NCBI GenBank assembly: GCA_903845315.1
Contig: CAIMWY010000027.1
Location: forward strand, 1-34,378
Source of the DNA: an uncultured Burkholderiales bacterium
Lineage (GTDB): Bacteria; Pseudomonadota; Gammaproteobacteria; Burkholderiales; Burkholderiaceae
DNA length: 34,378 nucleotides
Reading direction: 5' to 3'
The position numbers were made by a program, and so were the translations under genes. This document shows, piece by piece, positions 13,474 to 21,840 of this stretch. Each line of letters starts with the position of its first letter. The stretch's first letter is position 1. The notes beneath the pieces were generated by a model. The model had not been told where the DNA came from and ran no database searches. It saw nothing but the letters and a program-made list of their open reading frames with translations.

Positions 13474-14637
13474 ATGCGATTTGAACCGCCCATGACCCCC
13501 ACGGTCACCAGCACCGATGCCTCGGGCTTTCCGCAACTCGCCCGCAGCCCCTTGGCCTTTGCGCGCTCAGCGCCTGCTTTCACGCGCGCGCTGGCTGCTG
13601 CGCAACTGCAACCCGGTGGTGAATTGGTGGTGCCTGGCAACTTGTCAGCCAGTTTGTCGGGGTCTTTGGCGCCGGCGTCCAGCGTGGCGCCCTGGAGTGC
13701 CTCGGTTCAAGCCGGTCAAACCCTGTCTGGCATCGTGCGCGAACAAATGTCCCAGCGTGGCGTCAACATCTCTAACAACGAAGCCATGCGCTTGGCGCAA
13801 ACCGTGGCGCGCGCCAACAACATCAGCAACCCCAACTTAATTCATCCGGGGCAGCGTCTCAACTTAGACAGCCTCAACCTCACCTTGCTGCAAGCCCAGT
13901 CGGCCAATAAAGCCATGGCAGCCAACGCCAGCCCCTCGATCAACAACAACGCCAATACAAGCGTTGCTTTGGCCGGGACTGCCCAAGTGCAGTTGTTGTC
14001 TCGGGTAGACCGCAGCAACAACCCGGTGCTTGAAAAAACCATTGACCGCGCCATTGATAAGGGCTTCATCCCTGCACAAGACAAACAAGCAGTGATGAAC
14101 AAAATCGTTCAGTTGTCTGAGCAGCACCGTTTTGCGCCCGACGACTTTGCCCGCCTGACCCTGATGGAAAGCGATGGCATGAACCCCAAAGCCAGCAACA
14201 GCAGCTGCCACGGCATCATCCAGTTTTGTGACGGACCCGATCGAGGCGCAGCCAGCGCCGGCTTTGGCAGCAACCCCAAAGCCATCTTGGGCCACAGCGT
14301 GCTCAAGCAACTCGACATGGTGGGCAAATACTTTGAAGACACGGGTCTGAAAAACTTTGGCCCAGTTGGCCTCGACGATCTGTACTTGACGGTGCTCACT
14401 CCCGCCGCGCGCAACGAAACCCGACCCAACGTGGGCTTGAACATTCCAGGTAAACAAGCCGCCTATTTGCATGTCAACCGCGACACGCGCGCACCCATCA
14501 CACGCAACTCCATCTTGGCGGGCTTGCATCAAAACGCCAATGAACGCTTAGGCACTGAAGTGGCACAGCGCACGCCCATGCAGGCCATGCGCTTGAGTGC
14601 CTATGCAGCCCAAGCTGCGGTGAGTGAAGTGCGCTGA
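13474..14637 (+). CDS. LysM domain plus lysozyme-like (lytic transglycosylase-like) protein, possible rod-passage peptidoglycan hydrolase
   Basis: A 387-residue protein without a signal peptide. Residues 1-70 are proline/alanine-rich. A LysM domain follows at about 77-130 (SVQAGQTLSGIVREQMSQRG ending NLIHPGQRLNLDSL). A linker leads to a domain at about 190-340 that resembles lysozyme-like transglycosylases: DDFARLTLMESDGMNPKAS with candidate catalytic Glu232, then SCHGIIQFC (Gly247), in the pattern E-S-x-x-x-P-x-A ... G-x-x-Q-F. ATG 13474 is preceded by AAGAGG. It lies just upstream of the sigma-54-driven rod/hook operon, whose FlgJ lacks an enzymatic domain, so it may open the wall for the rod, exported by the flagellar apparatus itself. 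Function is inferred; the Glu call needs structural support. Confidence 0.72.
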   Translation: MRFEPPMTPTVTSTDASGFPQLARSPLAFARSAPAFTRALAAAQLQPGGELVVPGNLSASLSGSLAPASSVAPWSASVQAGQTLSGIVREQMSQRGVNISNNEAMRLAQTVARANNISNPNLIHPGQRLNLDSLNLTLLQAQSANKAMAANASPSINNNANTSVALAGTAQVQLLSRVDRSNNPVLEKTIDRAIDKGFIPAQDKQAVMNKIVQLSEQHRFAPDDFARLTLMESDGMNPKASNSSCHGIIQFCDGPDRGAASAGFGSNPKAILGHSVLKQLDMVGKYFEDTGLKNFGPVGLDDLYLTVLTPAARNETRPNVGLNIPGKQAAYLHVNRDTRAPITRNSILAGLHQNANERLGTEVAQRTPMQAMRLSAYAAQAAVSEVR

Positions 14638-14678
14638 TCGCGCGCACAGCTTTTGCATCGTCAGCGCGTGTGCGCTCT

Positions 14679-14725
14679 TTGCCGCTTCAGGAACAAGCGG
14701 CAATACAGCGGCAAGAAATTGCCGC
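14679..14725 (+). promoter_or_regulatory. Two adjacent inverted repeats upstream of the flgB sigma-54 promoter
   Basis: TTGCCGCTT (14679-14687) and AAGCGGCAA (14695-14703) form a perfect 9-bp dyad; GCGGCAA (14708-14714) and TTGCCGC (14719-14725) form a second perfect dyad using the same half-site. Three of the four arms share GCGGCAA or its complement. They lie about 20-80 nt upstream of the -24 box, where enhancer sites for a sigma-54 activator would be expected. A terminator for the preceding gene is the alternative, but no T-run follows. Confidence 0.6.
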
Positions 14726-14743
14726 TAACAGCGTCAAAAACAC

Positions 14744-14760
14744 TTGGCACATCTCTTGCA
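14744..14760 (+). promoter_or_regulatory. sigma-54 promoter of the flgB operon
   Basis: TTGGCAC (14744-14750), 5 nt, then TTGCA (14756-14760): an almost exact match to TTGGCACG-N4-TTGCW with correct GG/GC spacing. The predicted start is near 14771, about 64 nt before flgB. Confidence 0.9.
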
Positions 14761-14773
14761 CCAATCGTCATGA

Positions 14774-14792
14774 GGCCTCACAACTTGAGGCC
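14774..14792 (+). promoter_or_regulatory. Hairpin at the start of the flgB leader
   Basis: GGCCTCA (14774-14780) and TGAGGCC (14786-14792) form a perfect 7-bp stem with a 5-nt loop, right at the predicted 5' end of the transcript. Further down, ATTGGAGT occurs twice (14805-14812 and 14821-14828); the second copy is the flgB ribosome site. Confidence 0.5.
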
Positions 14793-14834
14793 GGGTGTCA
14801 ATGAATTGGAGTCAATCCTGATTGGAGTTATGCG

Positions 14835-15218
14835 ATGGATGTTTTTTCAAACGCATTTGGAATACATGAAAGAGCGCTGGGCGTGCGAAGCCAGCGTATG
14901 GAAGTGCTGGCGCGCAACATCGCCAACGCCGACACGCCTAACTACAAAGCGCAAGACGTTGACTTCAAAGCCATGCTGAAAGAAGTCAAGACCGAATACT
15001 TGACCGCCACCAACGAAAAACATTTCGCCGGTATTCAAGAAGCGCCCGACAACGGCATGCGCTTTCGCACCCCCTTCAACAGCTCATTCGACGGCAACAC
15101 CGTCGAGATGAACGTGGAACAAGCCCAATACGGTAAGGCAGCAACAGACTACCAAGCCACCTTGCAATTTTTACAAAACCGCATCGGCGGACTGCGCAAA
15201 GCCATGCGCGGGGAGTGA
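14835..15218 (+). CDS. flgB: FlgB, proximal rod protein
   Basis: A 127-residue FlgB, one of the rod subunits at the base of the flagellar axis, exported through the flagellar channel. The N-terminal rod/hook motif is RNIANADTPNYKAQDVDF, followed by the short family-specific middle and the C-terminal helix (TDYQATLQFLQNRIGGLRKAM). Length is normal. ATG 14835 has GGAG nearby. It is the first gene of a ten-gene run flgB-flgL, driven by the sigma-54 promoter at 14744-14760, and is followed after 6 nt by flgC. Confidence 0.96.
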   Translation: MDVFSNAFGIHERALGVRSQRMEVLARNIANADTPNYKAQDVDFKAMLKEVKTEYLTATNEKHFAGIQEAPDNGMRFRTPFNSSFDGNTVEMNVEQAQYGKAATDYQATLQFLQNRIGGLRKAMRGE

Positions 15219-15224
15219 TGAACC

Positions 15225-15650
15225 ATGCAACTCGATAACGTCTTTGGAATTGCCGGCACCGCGCTCAACGCGCAGTCCATCCGCATGAACACCACCGCCT
15301 CCAACTTGGCCAACGCCAACTCGGTGGCGGGCACCGAAGTTGAGGCTTACCGAGGCAAGCGCCCGTTGTTCAAAGCCTTGATGAAAGAAGAAATGACCCA
15401 CGCAGGCGCGCAGTTCGTGGGCGGTGTCAAGGTCGACCGCATCATGGAAGACGCAGCACCAATTCGTAAAACCTGGGAGCCAGGCAACCCTTTGGCCGAC
15501 AAAGAAGGTTATGTCTTTCACTCCAATGTGAACGAAATGTCCGAGATGGTCGACATGATGGCCGCCTCGCGGTCTTACCAAAACAACGTCGAGGTGGTCA
15601 ACACCGCCCGACAACTGATGTCGCGCACGATCGACATCATCAAGAGCTAA
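15225..15650 (+). CDS. flgC: FlgC, proximal rod protein
   Basis: A 141-residue FlgC of normal length, the second proximal rod subunit. The N-terminus is MNTTASNLANANSVAGTEVEAYRG, split here as MNTTASNLANANS and EVEAYRGKRPLF. The C-terminal motif is NVNEMSEMVDMMAASRSYQN, followed by VEVVNTARQLMSRTIDI, the heptad-rich helix that packs with its N-terminal partner in the axial bundle. ATG 15225 is preceded by GGGGAG. It is co-transcribed with flgB and flgD. Confidence 0.96.
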   Translation: MQLDNVFGIAGTALNAQSIRMNTTASNLANANSVAGTEVEAYRGKRPLFKALMKEEMTHAGAQFVGGVKVDRIMEDAAPIRKTWEPGNPLADKEGYVFHSNVNEMSEMVDMMAASRSYQNNVEVVNTARQLMSRTIDIIKS

Positions 15651-15675
15651 ACCCTAGCGCGACGGAGAAACAAAC

Positions 15676-16389
15676 ATGGCCATCGATACCACCAGTTCCA
15701 GCATCAGCTCGTTGCCTAGCAACATCATGAGCACCGCGCAATACAAAGCGCAGCAAGATGCCACCAAATCCGCTGCGGCAACCAAAGGTATGGGACAAGA
15801 CGCTTTTCTCAAGCTCTTCACCACGCAGCTGACCAACCAAGACCCCACCGATCCTGTCAAGAACGAAGCCTTTGTGGCCCAGCTTGCACAGTTCTCGCAA
15901 CTCGAAGCCACCACCGCCATGAAAACCAGCATGGAAAGCATGGCTGCCGCCATGACGGGCGACCGCATGTTGGGAGCCGCTTCATTGATTGGCAAAACCG
16001 TGTCGGTGCCCGATGGCCCCGTCACCGTCACCGACACCACCGTGGCGCAAGGCGTCATCAACCTGCCAAGCGGTGCCGACGGCATCAAGCTGCAAGTCTT
16101 CAACGACAAAGGCGTGTTGGTGCGCTCGCAAATCATCGGTGCGCAACCGGTCGGTGACTTTACCTTGGCTTGGGATGGCATGACCGATGGCGGCAACGCT
16201 GCAGCCAATGGCACTTACCGCTATGTGGCCACTGTCAACAGTGGCGGCAAGATGAGTACGCCCACCGTCAACACCTATGCCACCGTGCGCAGCGTGGCCA
16301 GTTCGTCCACGGGCGACGGCACCTTGTTGCTAGAAGTCGATGGCGGCAAGACCATCAACTTGGCCAACGTCAAGCGCGTCGGTTCTTGA
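15676..16389 (+). CDS. flgD: FlgD, hook-cap (hook scaffolding) protein
   Basis: A 237-residue FlgD, the temporary cap that lets hook subunits assemble and is displaced by FlgK. The N-terminal export/assembly segment is DAFLKLFTTQLTNQDPTDPV, then FVAQLAQFSQLEATTAM. The C-terminal half is the usual tudor/immunoglobulin-like pair: AASLIGKTVSVPDG, FNDKGVLVRSQIIG, TLAWDGMTDGGNAAANGTYR. Size is normal although the hook protein itself is about three times the usual length. Ribosome site CGGAG lies upstream of ATG 15676. Confidence 0.95.
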   Translation: MAIDTTSSSISSLPSNIMSTAQYKAQQDATKSAAATKGMGQDAFLKLFTTQLTNQDPTDPVKNEAFVAQLAQFSQLEATTAMKTSMESMAAAMTGDRMLGAASLIGKTVSVPDGPVTVTDTTVAQGVINLPSGADGIKLQVFNDKGVLVRSQIIGAQPVGDFTLAWDGMTDGGNAAANGTYRYVATVNSGGKMSTPTVNTYATVRSVASSSTGDGTLLLEVDGGKTINLANVKRVGS

Positions 16390-16427
16390 TCAAGCACTTA
16401 GAAATTTCTCACCGGAGTTAACACACC

Positions 16428-19400
16428 ATGTCTTTTTACACCTCCCTCACTGGTTTGAACGCCGCCACCGCCCAATTGGGTGTGACCGCCAACAACATTG
16501 CCAACGTGAGTACCGTGGGCTTTAAGCGCAGTCGGGCCGACTTTGGCGACATTTTTGCCACCTCGCCTTTGCAAAAAGCCTCATCCACCATCGGTCAAGG
16601 TGTGTCGCTCAAGCGTGTGACCCAAGAATTTGGTCAGGGCAACATGACCTTCTCGTCCAACACCTTGGACTTGGCCATCAGCGGCGACGGTTTCTTCCCG
16701 CTCAAATCGCAAGACGGTTTTCAAGACATCTTCACGCGCAACGGCTCGTTCATGATGAACGACCAATACAACGTGGTGAACTCAGCGGGGCAACGTTTGA
16801 TGGCAGCGTCAGTCGACTCGTCCGGCAAAGCCAATATGACCGACATGAACGTGTTGACCATTCCGCAAAAAACCACCGGCATGGCCATGCAAACCAGCAA
16901 GGTGCAGCTCGGTTTGAACTTTCCAGCCGACGCACCTGTGATCACCGCAGACTTCAACCGCAACGATCCCACCACCTACAACAAGAGCACCGCCTTGACG
17001 GTCTATGACGGCGGCGGTAACGGCTACTTGGCCACCGTGTATTACGTCAAGACACAAAACGCCAGCCAAGCCACCCCCAACAACAAATGGCAAACCTTTG
17101 TGTATGTGGGTGACCAATTGGTCGATGCCTCGCTCCAACAAGCCACCAACAAATTGGGCGACTTGATGTTTGTCAACAAATACGGCGAGCTCAAAGCCAA
17201 GGCGGATTTCAAAAGTGCCGAAGAGATAGCGGCGTTGAACAGCAGTTTTTCTAAAAAGACCTACAAGTTCTCACTCGACCAGTTGAACGATGTGCGCACC
17301 TCTACGCCTGCCGCCATCACGGGTGGCAGTGCCATCAACCTGGGCACGGGTTCGAACGACGGGGTGGATTTTTCGACCTACCAAGACCTGAACAAATCAG
17401 ATTTGCTTTGGAAGCAAGGCAGCAGCGCGGTGACCTATGCCCTCAACACCAGTGCACTCAAAACCACCGATTCGGTGAGTTTGACCTTTGGCACCACCAA
17501 CCCCAAAACCATTTCCGTGCCTGTGGCGGCCTCCACCGAATTGACCACCGCGGCAATGGCCAAAGCGCTGAATGCCGATGCCGATTTTGGGGGCAAGTAC
17601 GTGGCCCAAGTACCGACCACGGCCACTTTGACGGGTGTGGCTTTTGGCGCCACACCGGCGGCCGGCGACTTTTCCAGCTTTTCGATGACCTTGGGTGGCA
17701 AGCTGGTCAACATTGACAACTTGGCGCCTGTCTCAGGCACGCTGTCGTCCTTGGCTTCAGAGTTGGAGACGCGTTTGCGCCGTGAAGACGGTGGCAAGAC
17801 CGACATCAGTGTGTCGGTGAACGGCACAAACCTCAGCATTGTGGATGCATCAGGCCGCAGCATCACCACGGCTGCTTTGACCAAGACGGTGGCCTCTGCA
17901 GCCATCGGTACCGCGGCTTTCTCTAGCGGCAAACTTAAAATCACCGCCATCGACCCCAACGTGTCTTCGGTCACCATCGCGGCAGACGTTTCGGTGGCGC
18001 AAGCGGGCACGCCCTTGGCCGCTGGCAGCATCAGCAACAACGACACGCCCTATGGACGCAGTCAAGCGGGTTATGTATTGACATCGGCCAGTTCGCCCTT
18101 CAAGGCCACCTTCGGTCCTGATGCTGCGCCCATCACGGTCACGGGCACCAGCGTGGCGGCGTTTGCCAAAAACTTGAATGACGAAGCCACGTTTGCCCAG
18201 TATTACAAAGCCAGCGTGTTGCCCGATGGTGTGACCCTGGTGGTCACGGCCCTCGACCCCACCACGGCCAACGCGGCAGCCATCACCACAGCACTCAATA
18301 TTTACCAAACCCCAGCCGGTGGCAGTTTCACCGCAGTGGCCAGCGCCACCGCATCGGCCGGTGGTCCCACCATCAATGGCACACCTGCAGCCATCGCATT
18401 TGCCGGTAAGAAAAGTATCGATGACTTGAAAGACCTGTTTTCGATCAACATCGACAACTCGATCGACCCGGTCACGGTGGGCTTGGAGCGCTTGGTGGGC
18501 AAAAACTTGCGCCTCTCAGGGGCCCAAATTGCTGGTGAATTGACCAATGCCATCAACCGTGCTTACGGCGATGAAAAACCCTTCAACTTCTCGTCCTTGG
18601 TGGGCCCCACCATGTCGATCCAGCTCACCCCGGCCAGCGGCGCCACGCCACCGGCCAAATTGGACATTGATTTGTCGCAAGCCGGTGACGCAAGCCACAA
18701 CATGCGCTACGAAGACTTGGTCAAGTCGGTGCAATCGATTGTGGATGCCAACGCGTCGTACAAAGGCAAGATCACCGTGTCGTACGACACCGTCAAGCAA
18801 AAGCTGATGTTCACACCGGCTGGCAATGACAAGGTCACCATCAGCAGTACCCAAAGCACCATTGGTTTGACCAACCCGGCGGTGCAAGGCGTCAACGACG
18901 ATTCGGTCGGTGTTGGCTTGAGTCCATCTCCTTCGGCGGGTTCTTACCGCTCCATCAACGACCAGCGCTTTGGCGCCAAGGTGGAATATGACGCGGTCAA
19001 GGGCGCGTTTGTGTTCAAGTCCGGCACCACCGGTGACACATCGAGTGTGACCATCACCAGCATCAAGCCCAACAGCTTGGCCACCCAAGCGTCCAAAGGT
19101 TTGGGCATGACGGGCGATGCCGCCAACTACGTGGTCACGCCCTCTAAAGTCGATGCCCTGCGCGGTGTCAGCTCACAACCCGCAGTCCTGGCTGGCAATG
19201 CCATGGCCGTGAACGTGGACAACAACTTTGCCGTGGATGACACCAACAACAAATTTGTGGTGTCGGTCAACGGCGTGACCGGTACGGTGGTGGTGCCGCC
19301 CAAAGACACCTACACCTTGGGCACTTTCATGGAGGCGCTGCAAGCGGGCATCAACAGCTTGCAAGGCCCTGCGGCCGATGGCTCTACCCCCCAAACGGTA

Positions 19401-20213
19401 GACGGCGTGAAAGTGACGTATGACGCCAAGAAGAACTCTTTGGTGTTCACCACAGGCACGGCTTCGACCGAGTCCTACATCAAGGTCACGGGCGACGCGC
19501 GTTGGGGCTTGGACGGCCTCGATGCGAAGTTCGGCAAGACCACCACCTGGATCAAACCCACACCGTTCAAAGATTCTAAAAGCGCCACCGTCTACATCGA
19601 CGGATTCGGCAAAGAATCTTCCACGGCCGCAGGCTTTGATGTCTTGCCCGAATGGTCACCGGTTTACTTTGACAAAGGCGAGCTGACCTTTGACACCTCA
19701 GGTAACTTGGTGTCACCCAAGCAAGGCGCACAACTCGATACCGTGTACCTGCCAAACGGTAAAGGTTCTTTGACCATCAACATCGACTACTCCAAGTCGA
19801 CCCAATTCGCCTCACCCTATGCGGTGCTGTCGCAGTCGCAAGACGGCGCACCCGAAGGTGACTTGGTCGGTTTGGCCATCAAAGACGATGGCTTGGTCAA
19901 CGCCAGCTACTCCAACGGGTCACAAAAGGCCCTGGGCAAAGTGGTGTTGGTGAACTTCTCCAACCCCACCGGCTTGCGCCAGATTGGTGACACCAGCTAC
20001 TACAAAACCTCTGATTCAGGCACACCCAAGTACGGTGAGGCAGGTTCAGCCGGTTACGGCACAGTGCGCTCCGGCGCCACCGAGCGTGCCAACGTGGACT
20101 TGACGCAAGAGTTGGTGGACCTGATCACCGAGCAGCGTAACTTCCAGGCCAACGCCAAAGCGATTGAGACCAGCACCTCGCTGACCTCAACGATCATCCA
20201 AATCCGTAACTGA
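16428..20213 (+). CDS. flgE: FlgE, hook protein with a very large central insertion
   Basis: A 1261-residue hook protein; most FlgE proteins have about 400-500 residues. The N-terminal D0/D1 region is normal (TANNIANVSTVGFKRSRADF; LDLAISGDGFF), and so is the C-terminal part from about residue 1075 (FDKGELTFDTSGNLVSPKQG; NFSNPTGLRQIG; ERANVDLTQELVDLITEQRN; FQANAKAIETSTSL). Between about 240 and 1070 lies an Ala/Thr/Ser-rich insertion of beta-rich surface domains. A motif of the form V-x-Y-D-x-x-K-x-x-x-x-F-x-x-G recurs near residues 784, 852 and 995, suggesting domain duplication. The frame is intact with no compositional break obvious by eye. Ribosome site GGAG precedes ATG 16428. Confidence 0.95.
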   Translation: MSFYTSLTGLNAATAQLGVTANNIANVSTVGFKRSRADFGDIFATSPLQKASSTIGQGVSLKRVTQEFGQGNMTFSSNTLDLAISGDGFFPLKSQDGFQDIFTRNGSFMMNDQYNVVNSAGQRLMAASVDSSGKANMTDMNVLTIPQKTTGMAMQTSKVQLGLNFPADAPVITADFNRNDPTTYNKSTALTVYDGGGNGYLATVYYVKTQNASQATPNNKWQTFVYVGDQLVDASLQQATNKLGDLMFVNKYGELKAKADFKSAEEIAALNSSFSKKTYKFSLDQLNDVRTSTPAAITGGSAINLGTGSNDGVDFSTYQDLNKSDLLWKQGSSAVTYALNTSALKTTDSVSLTFGTTNPKTISVPVAASTELTTAAMAKALNADADFGGKYVAQVPTTATLTGVAFGATPAAGDFSSFSMTLGGKLVNIDNLAPVSGTLSSLASELETRLRREDGGKTDISVSVNGTNLSIVDASGRSITTAALTKTVASAAIGTAAFSSGKLKITAIDPNVSSVTIAADVSVAQAGTPLAAGSISNNDTPYGRSQAGYVLTSASSPFKATFGPDAAPITVTGTSVAAFAKNLNDEATFAQYYKASVLPDGVTLVVTALDPTTANAAAITTALNIYQTPAGGSFTAVASATASAGGPTINGTPAAIAFAGKKSIDDLKDLFSINIDNSIDPVTVGLERLVGKNLRLSGAQIAGELTNAINRAYGDEKPFNFSSLVGPTMSIQLTPASGATPPAKLDIDLSQAGDASHNMRYEDLVKSVQSIVDANASYKGKITVSYDTVKQKLMFTPAGNDKVTISSTQSTIGLTNPAVQGVNDDSVGVGLSPSPSAGSYRSINDQRFGAKVEYDAVKGAFVFKSGTTGDTSSVTITSIKPNSLATQASKGLGMTGDAANYVVTPSKVDALRGVSSQPAVLAGNAMAVNVDNNFAVDDTNNKFVVSVNGVTGTVVVPPKDTYTLGTFMEALQAGINSLQGPAADGSTPQTVDGVKVTYDAKKNSLVFTTGTASTESYIKVTGDARWGLDGLDAKFGKTTTWIKPTPFKDSKSATVYIDGFGKESSTAAGFDVLPEWSPVYFDKGELTFDTSGNLVSPKQGAQLDTVYLPNGKGSLTINIDYSKSTQFASPYAVLSQSQDGAPEGDLVGLAIKDDGLVNASYSNGSQKALGKVVLVNFSNPTGLRQIGDTSYYKTSDSGTPKYGEAGSAGYGTVRSGATERANVDLTQELVDLITEQRNFQANAKAIETSTSLTSTIIQIRN

Positions 20214-20247
20214 GCGGACTGACTGATTCACCGACTGAAAGAGTGCC

Positions 20248-21012
20248 ATGGACCGCTTAGCCTTTAACGCGATGGCCGCGATCAACGAAGAGCGCATGGG
20301 GCGACATCAGTTGTCCAACGACATTGCCAACGTGTCGACCGTGGGTTTCAAAAGAACCTTCGAAGTCACCTTGCAACCGCACCAAGCGGTCGGGCAAGGC
20401 TTTGACTCACGTTTGCAGCCCCGCATGTACTCGAACGACCAAGTCATTTTGGATCCTGGTCCTTTGATGGTCACGGGCCGTGACTTGGACATCTCGCTCA
20501 ACCACAAAACCGTCTTGGGCGTGACCGCCAGCAACGGCGAGTTGGCGTTCACCCGCCGTGGCGACTTGAAAGTCAATGCCAACGGCGTCCTGGAAACAGG
20601 CTCTGGCCACATCGTGCGAAGCCAAGACGGCGGCCCCATCACCGTGCCGCAAGGCTTCAAGTTGTCGTTCGGCTCAGACGGTAATTTGTACGCCATCGAC
20701 CCTGCACAACAGGGCGTGCCTCAGCAACAAATCATTGCCCAGCTGTTGCTCAAAGACGCCAGCGCCACCGCTTTGGCCAAACGTGAGGACGGCTTGTTCA
20801 AAGTTGACGGAAAACCTCCTGGCACAGACTTTGCAACAGGTACAGGACCAGCTTCTTTGACACCGCAAGCTTTAGAAGGCAGCAGCGTCAATCCAATGAC
20901 CTCCATGGTCAAGCTGATTGAACAGAGTCGCTCGTTTGAGCACCAGGTTCGCATCATCAAAGAGAGCAAGTCCAACGACGAGTCGGGCGCATCCATGATG
21001 AAGGCAGCCTGA
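20248..21012 (+). CDS. flgF: FlgF, proximal rod protein
   Basis: A 254-residue FlgF, a rod subunit between FlgB/FlgC and FlgG. The N-terminus is a little unusual (MDRLAFNAMAAINEERMGRH) but continues into the rod motif QLSNDIANVSTVGFKRTFEV. The middle contains DLDISLNHKT and LAFTRRGDLKVNANGVLETG, and the C-terminal motif is NPMTSMVKLIEQSRSFEHQV. Length is normal. ATG 20248 follows GAAAGAG. Position between flgE and flgG is standard. Confidence 0.94.
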   Translation: MDRLAFNAMAAINEERMGRHQLSNDIANVSTVGFKRTFEVTLQPHQAVGQGFDSRLQPRMYSNDQVILDPGPLMVTGRDLDISLNHKTVLGVTASNGELAFTRRGDLKVNANGVLETGSGHIVRSQDGGPITVPQGFKLSFGSDGNLYAIDPAQQGVPQQQIIAQLLLKDASATALAKREDGLFKVDGKPPGTDFATGTGPASLTPQALEGSSVNPMTSMVKLIEQSRSFEHQVRIIKESKSNDESGASMMKAA

Positions 21013-21042
21013 ATTTGACAGATTTATAGGGGGCGATAAGCC

Positions 21043-21828
21043 ATGGACGCATCATTGTGGGTAGCCAAGACAGGTTTAGACGCGCAGCAAACGCGCATGA
21101 ACGTGATCTCCAACAACTTGGCCAACGTGAACACGACCGGGTTCAAACGCGACCGTGCGGTGTTTGAAGACTTGCTCTATCAAAACATCAAGCAACCCGG
21201 TGGCCAAACCACCGCCAACACCCAGTCGCCCACGGGCTTGATGCTGGGTACCGGTGTCAAGATCAACGCCACCGAAAAACTGCACATGCAAGGCAACTTG
21301 GTCAACAGCCAGGCGCCCATGGACGTGGCCATCACCGGGGACGGCTATTTCCAAATTCAAATGCCGGATGGCACCACCTCCTACTCGCGCGACGGCAACT
21401 TCAAGCTCTCCAACACCGGGCAAATGGTCACGGCCTTGGGCTTTCCTTTGATTCCCGCCATCACCATCCCCAACAACGCTGCGGCTTTGACCGTGGGTCG
21501 CGATGGTGCGGTGAGTGTCGAGTTGGTCGCCGGTGCCGGCGCACAAAACATTGGCCAAATTCAATTGGCCCGGTTCGTCAATCCAAGTGGTCTCAAACCG
21601 ATTGGCAACAACTTGTACGAAGCCTCGCAAGCCAGCGGTGCTGCACAAATTTTGCAGCCCGGTGTCAACGGTGCAGGCACCTTGAACCAAGGCTCGCTGG
21701 AAGCTTCCAACGTGAACGTGGTGGAAGAAATGGTCAACATGATCGAAACCCAGCGCGCCTATGAGATCAACTCCAAAGCCATCTCGGCGGTGGACGGCAT
21801 GCTCAAGTTCTTGAACCAGAACGTTTGA
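21043..21828 (+). CDS. flgG: FlgG, distal rod protein
   Basis: A 261-residue FlgG of the standard length, the distal rod protein that spans the periplasm to the hook. The signature is NVISNNLANVNTTGFKRDRA, followed by FEDLLYQNIKQPGGQT, the distal-rod-specific L-stretch region, and the C-terminal LEASNVNVVEEMVNMIETQR. Because rod length is set to the periplasm width, the normal size indicates an ordinary LP-ring geometry despite the oversized hook protein. ATG 21043 is preceded by GGGGGCG, 30 nt after flgF. Confidence 0.96.
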   Translation: MDASLWVAKTGLDAQQTRMNVISNNLANVNTTGFKRDRAVFEDLLYQNIKQPGGQTTANTQSPTGLMLGTGVKINATEKLHMQGNLVNSQAPMDVAITGDGYFQIQMPDGTTSYSRDGNFKLSNTGQMVTALGFPLIPAITIPNNAAALTVGRDGAVSVELVAGAGAQNIGQIQLARFVNPSGLKPIGNNLYEASQASGAAQILQPGVNGAGTLNQGSLEASNVNVVEEMVNMIETQRAYEINSKAISAVDGMLKFLNQNV

Positions 21829-21840
21829 TAAAGGCCTGCC

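Noticed and set aside
14653..14979. Open frame overlapping the flgB leader and start
   Set aside because: It crosses the sigma-54 promoter and dyads, overlaps flgB in another frame and has no recognisable pattern.
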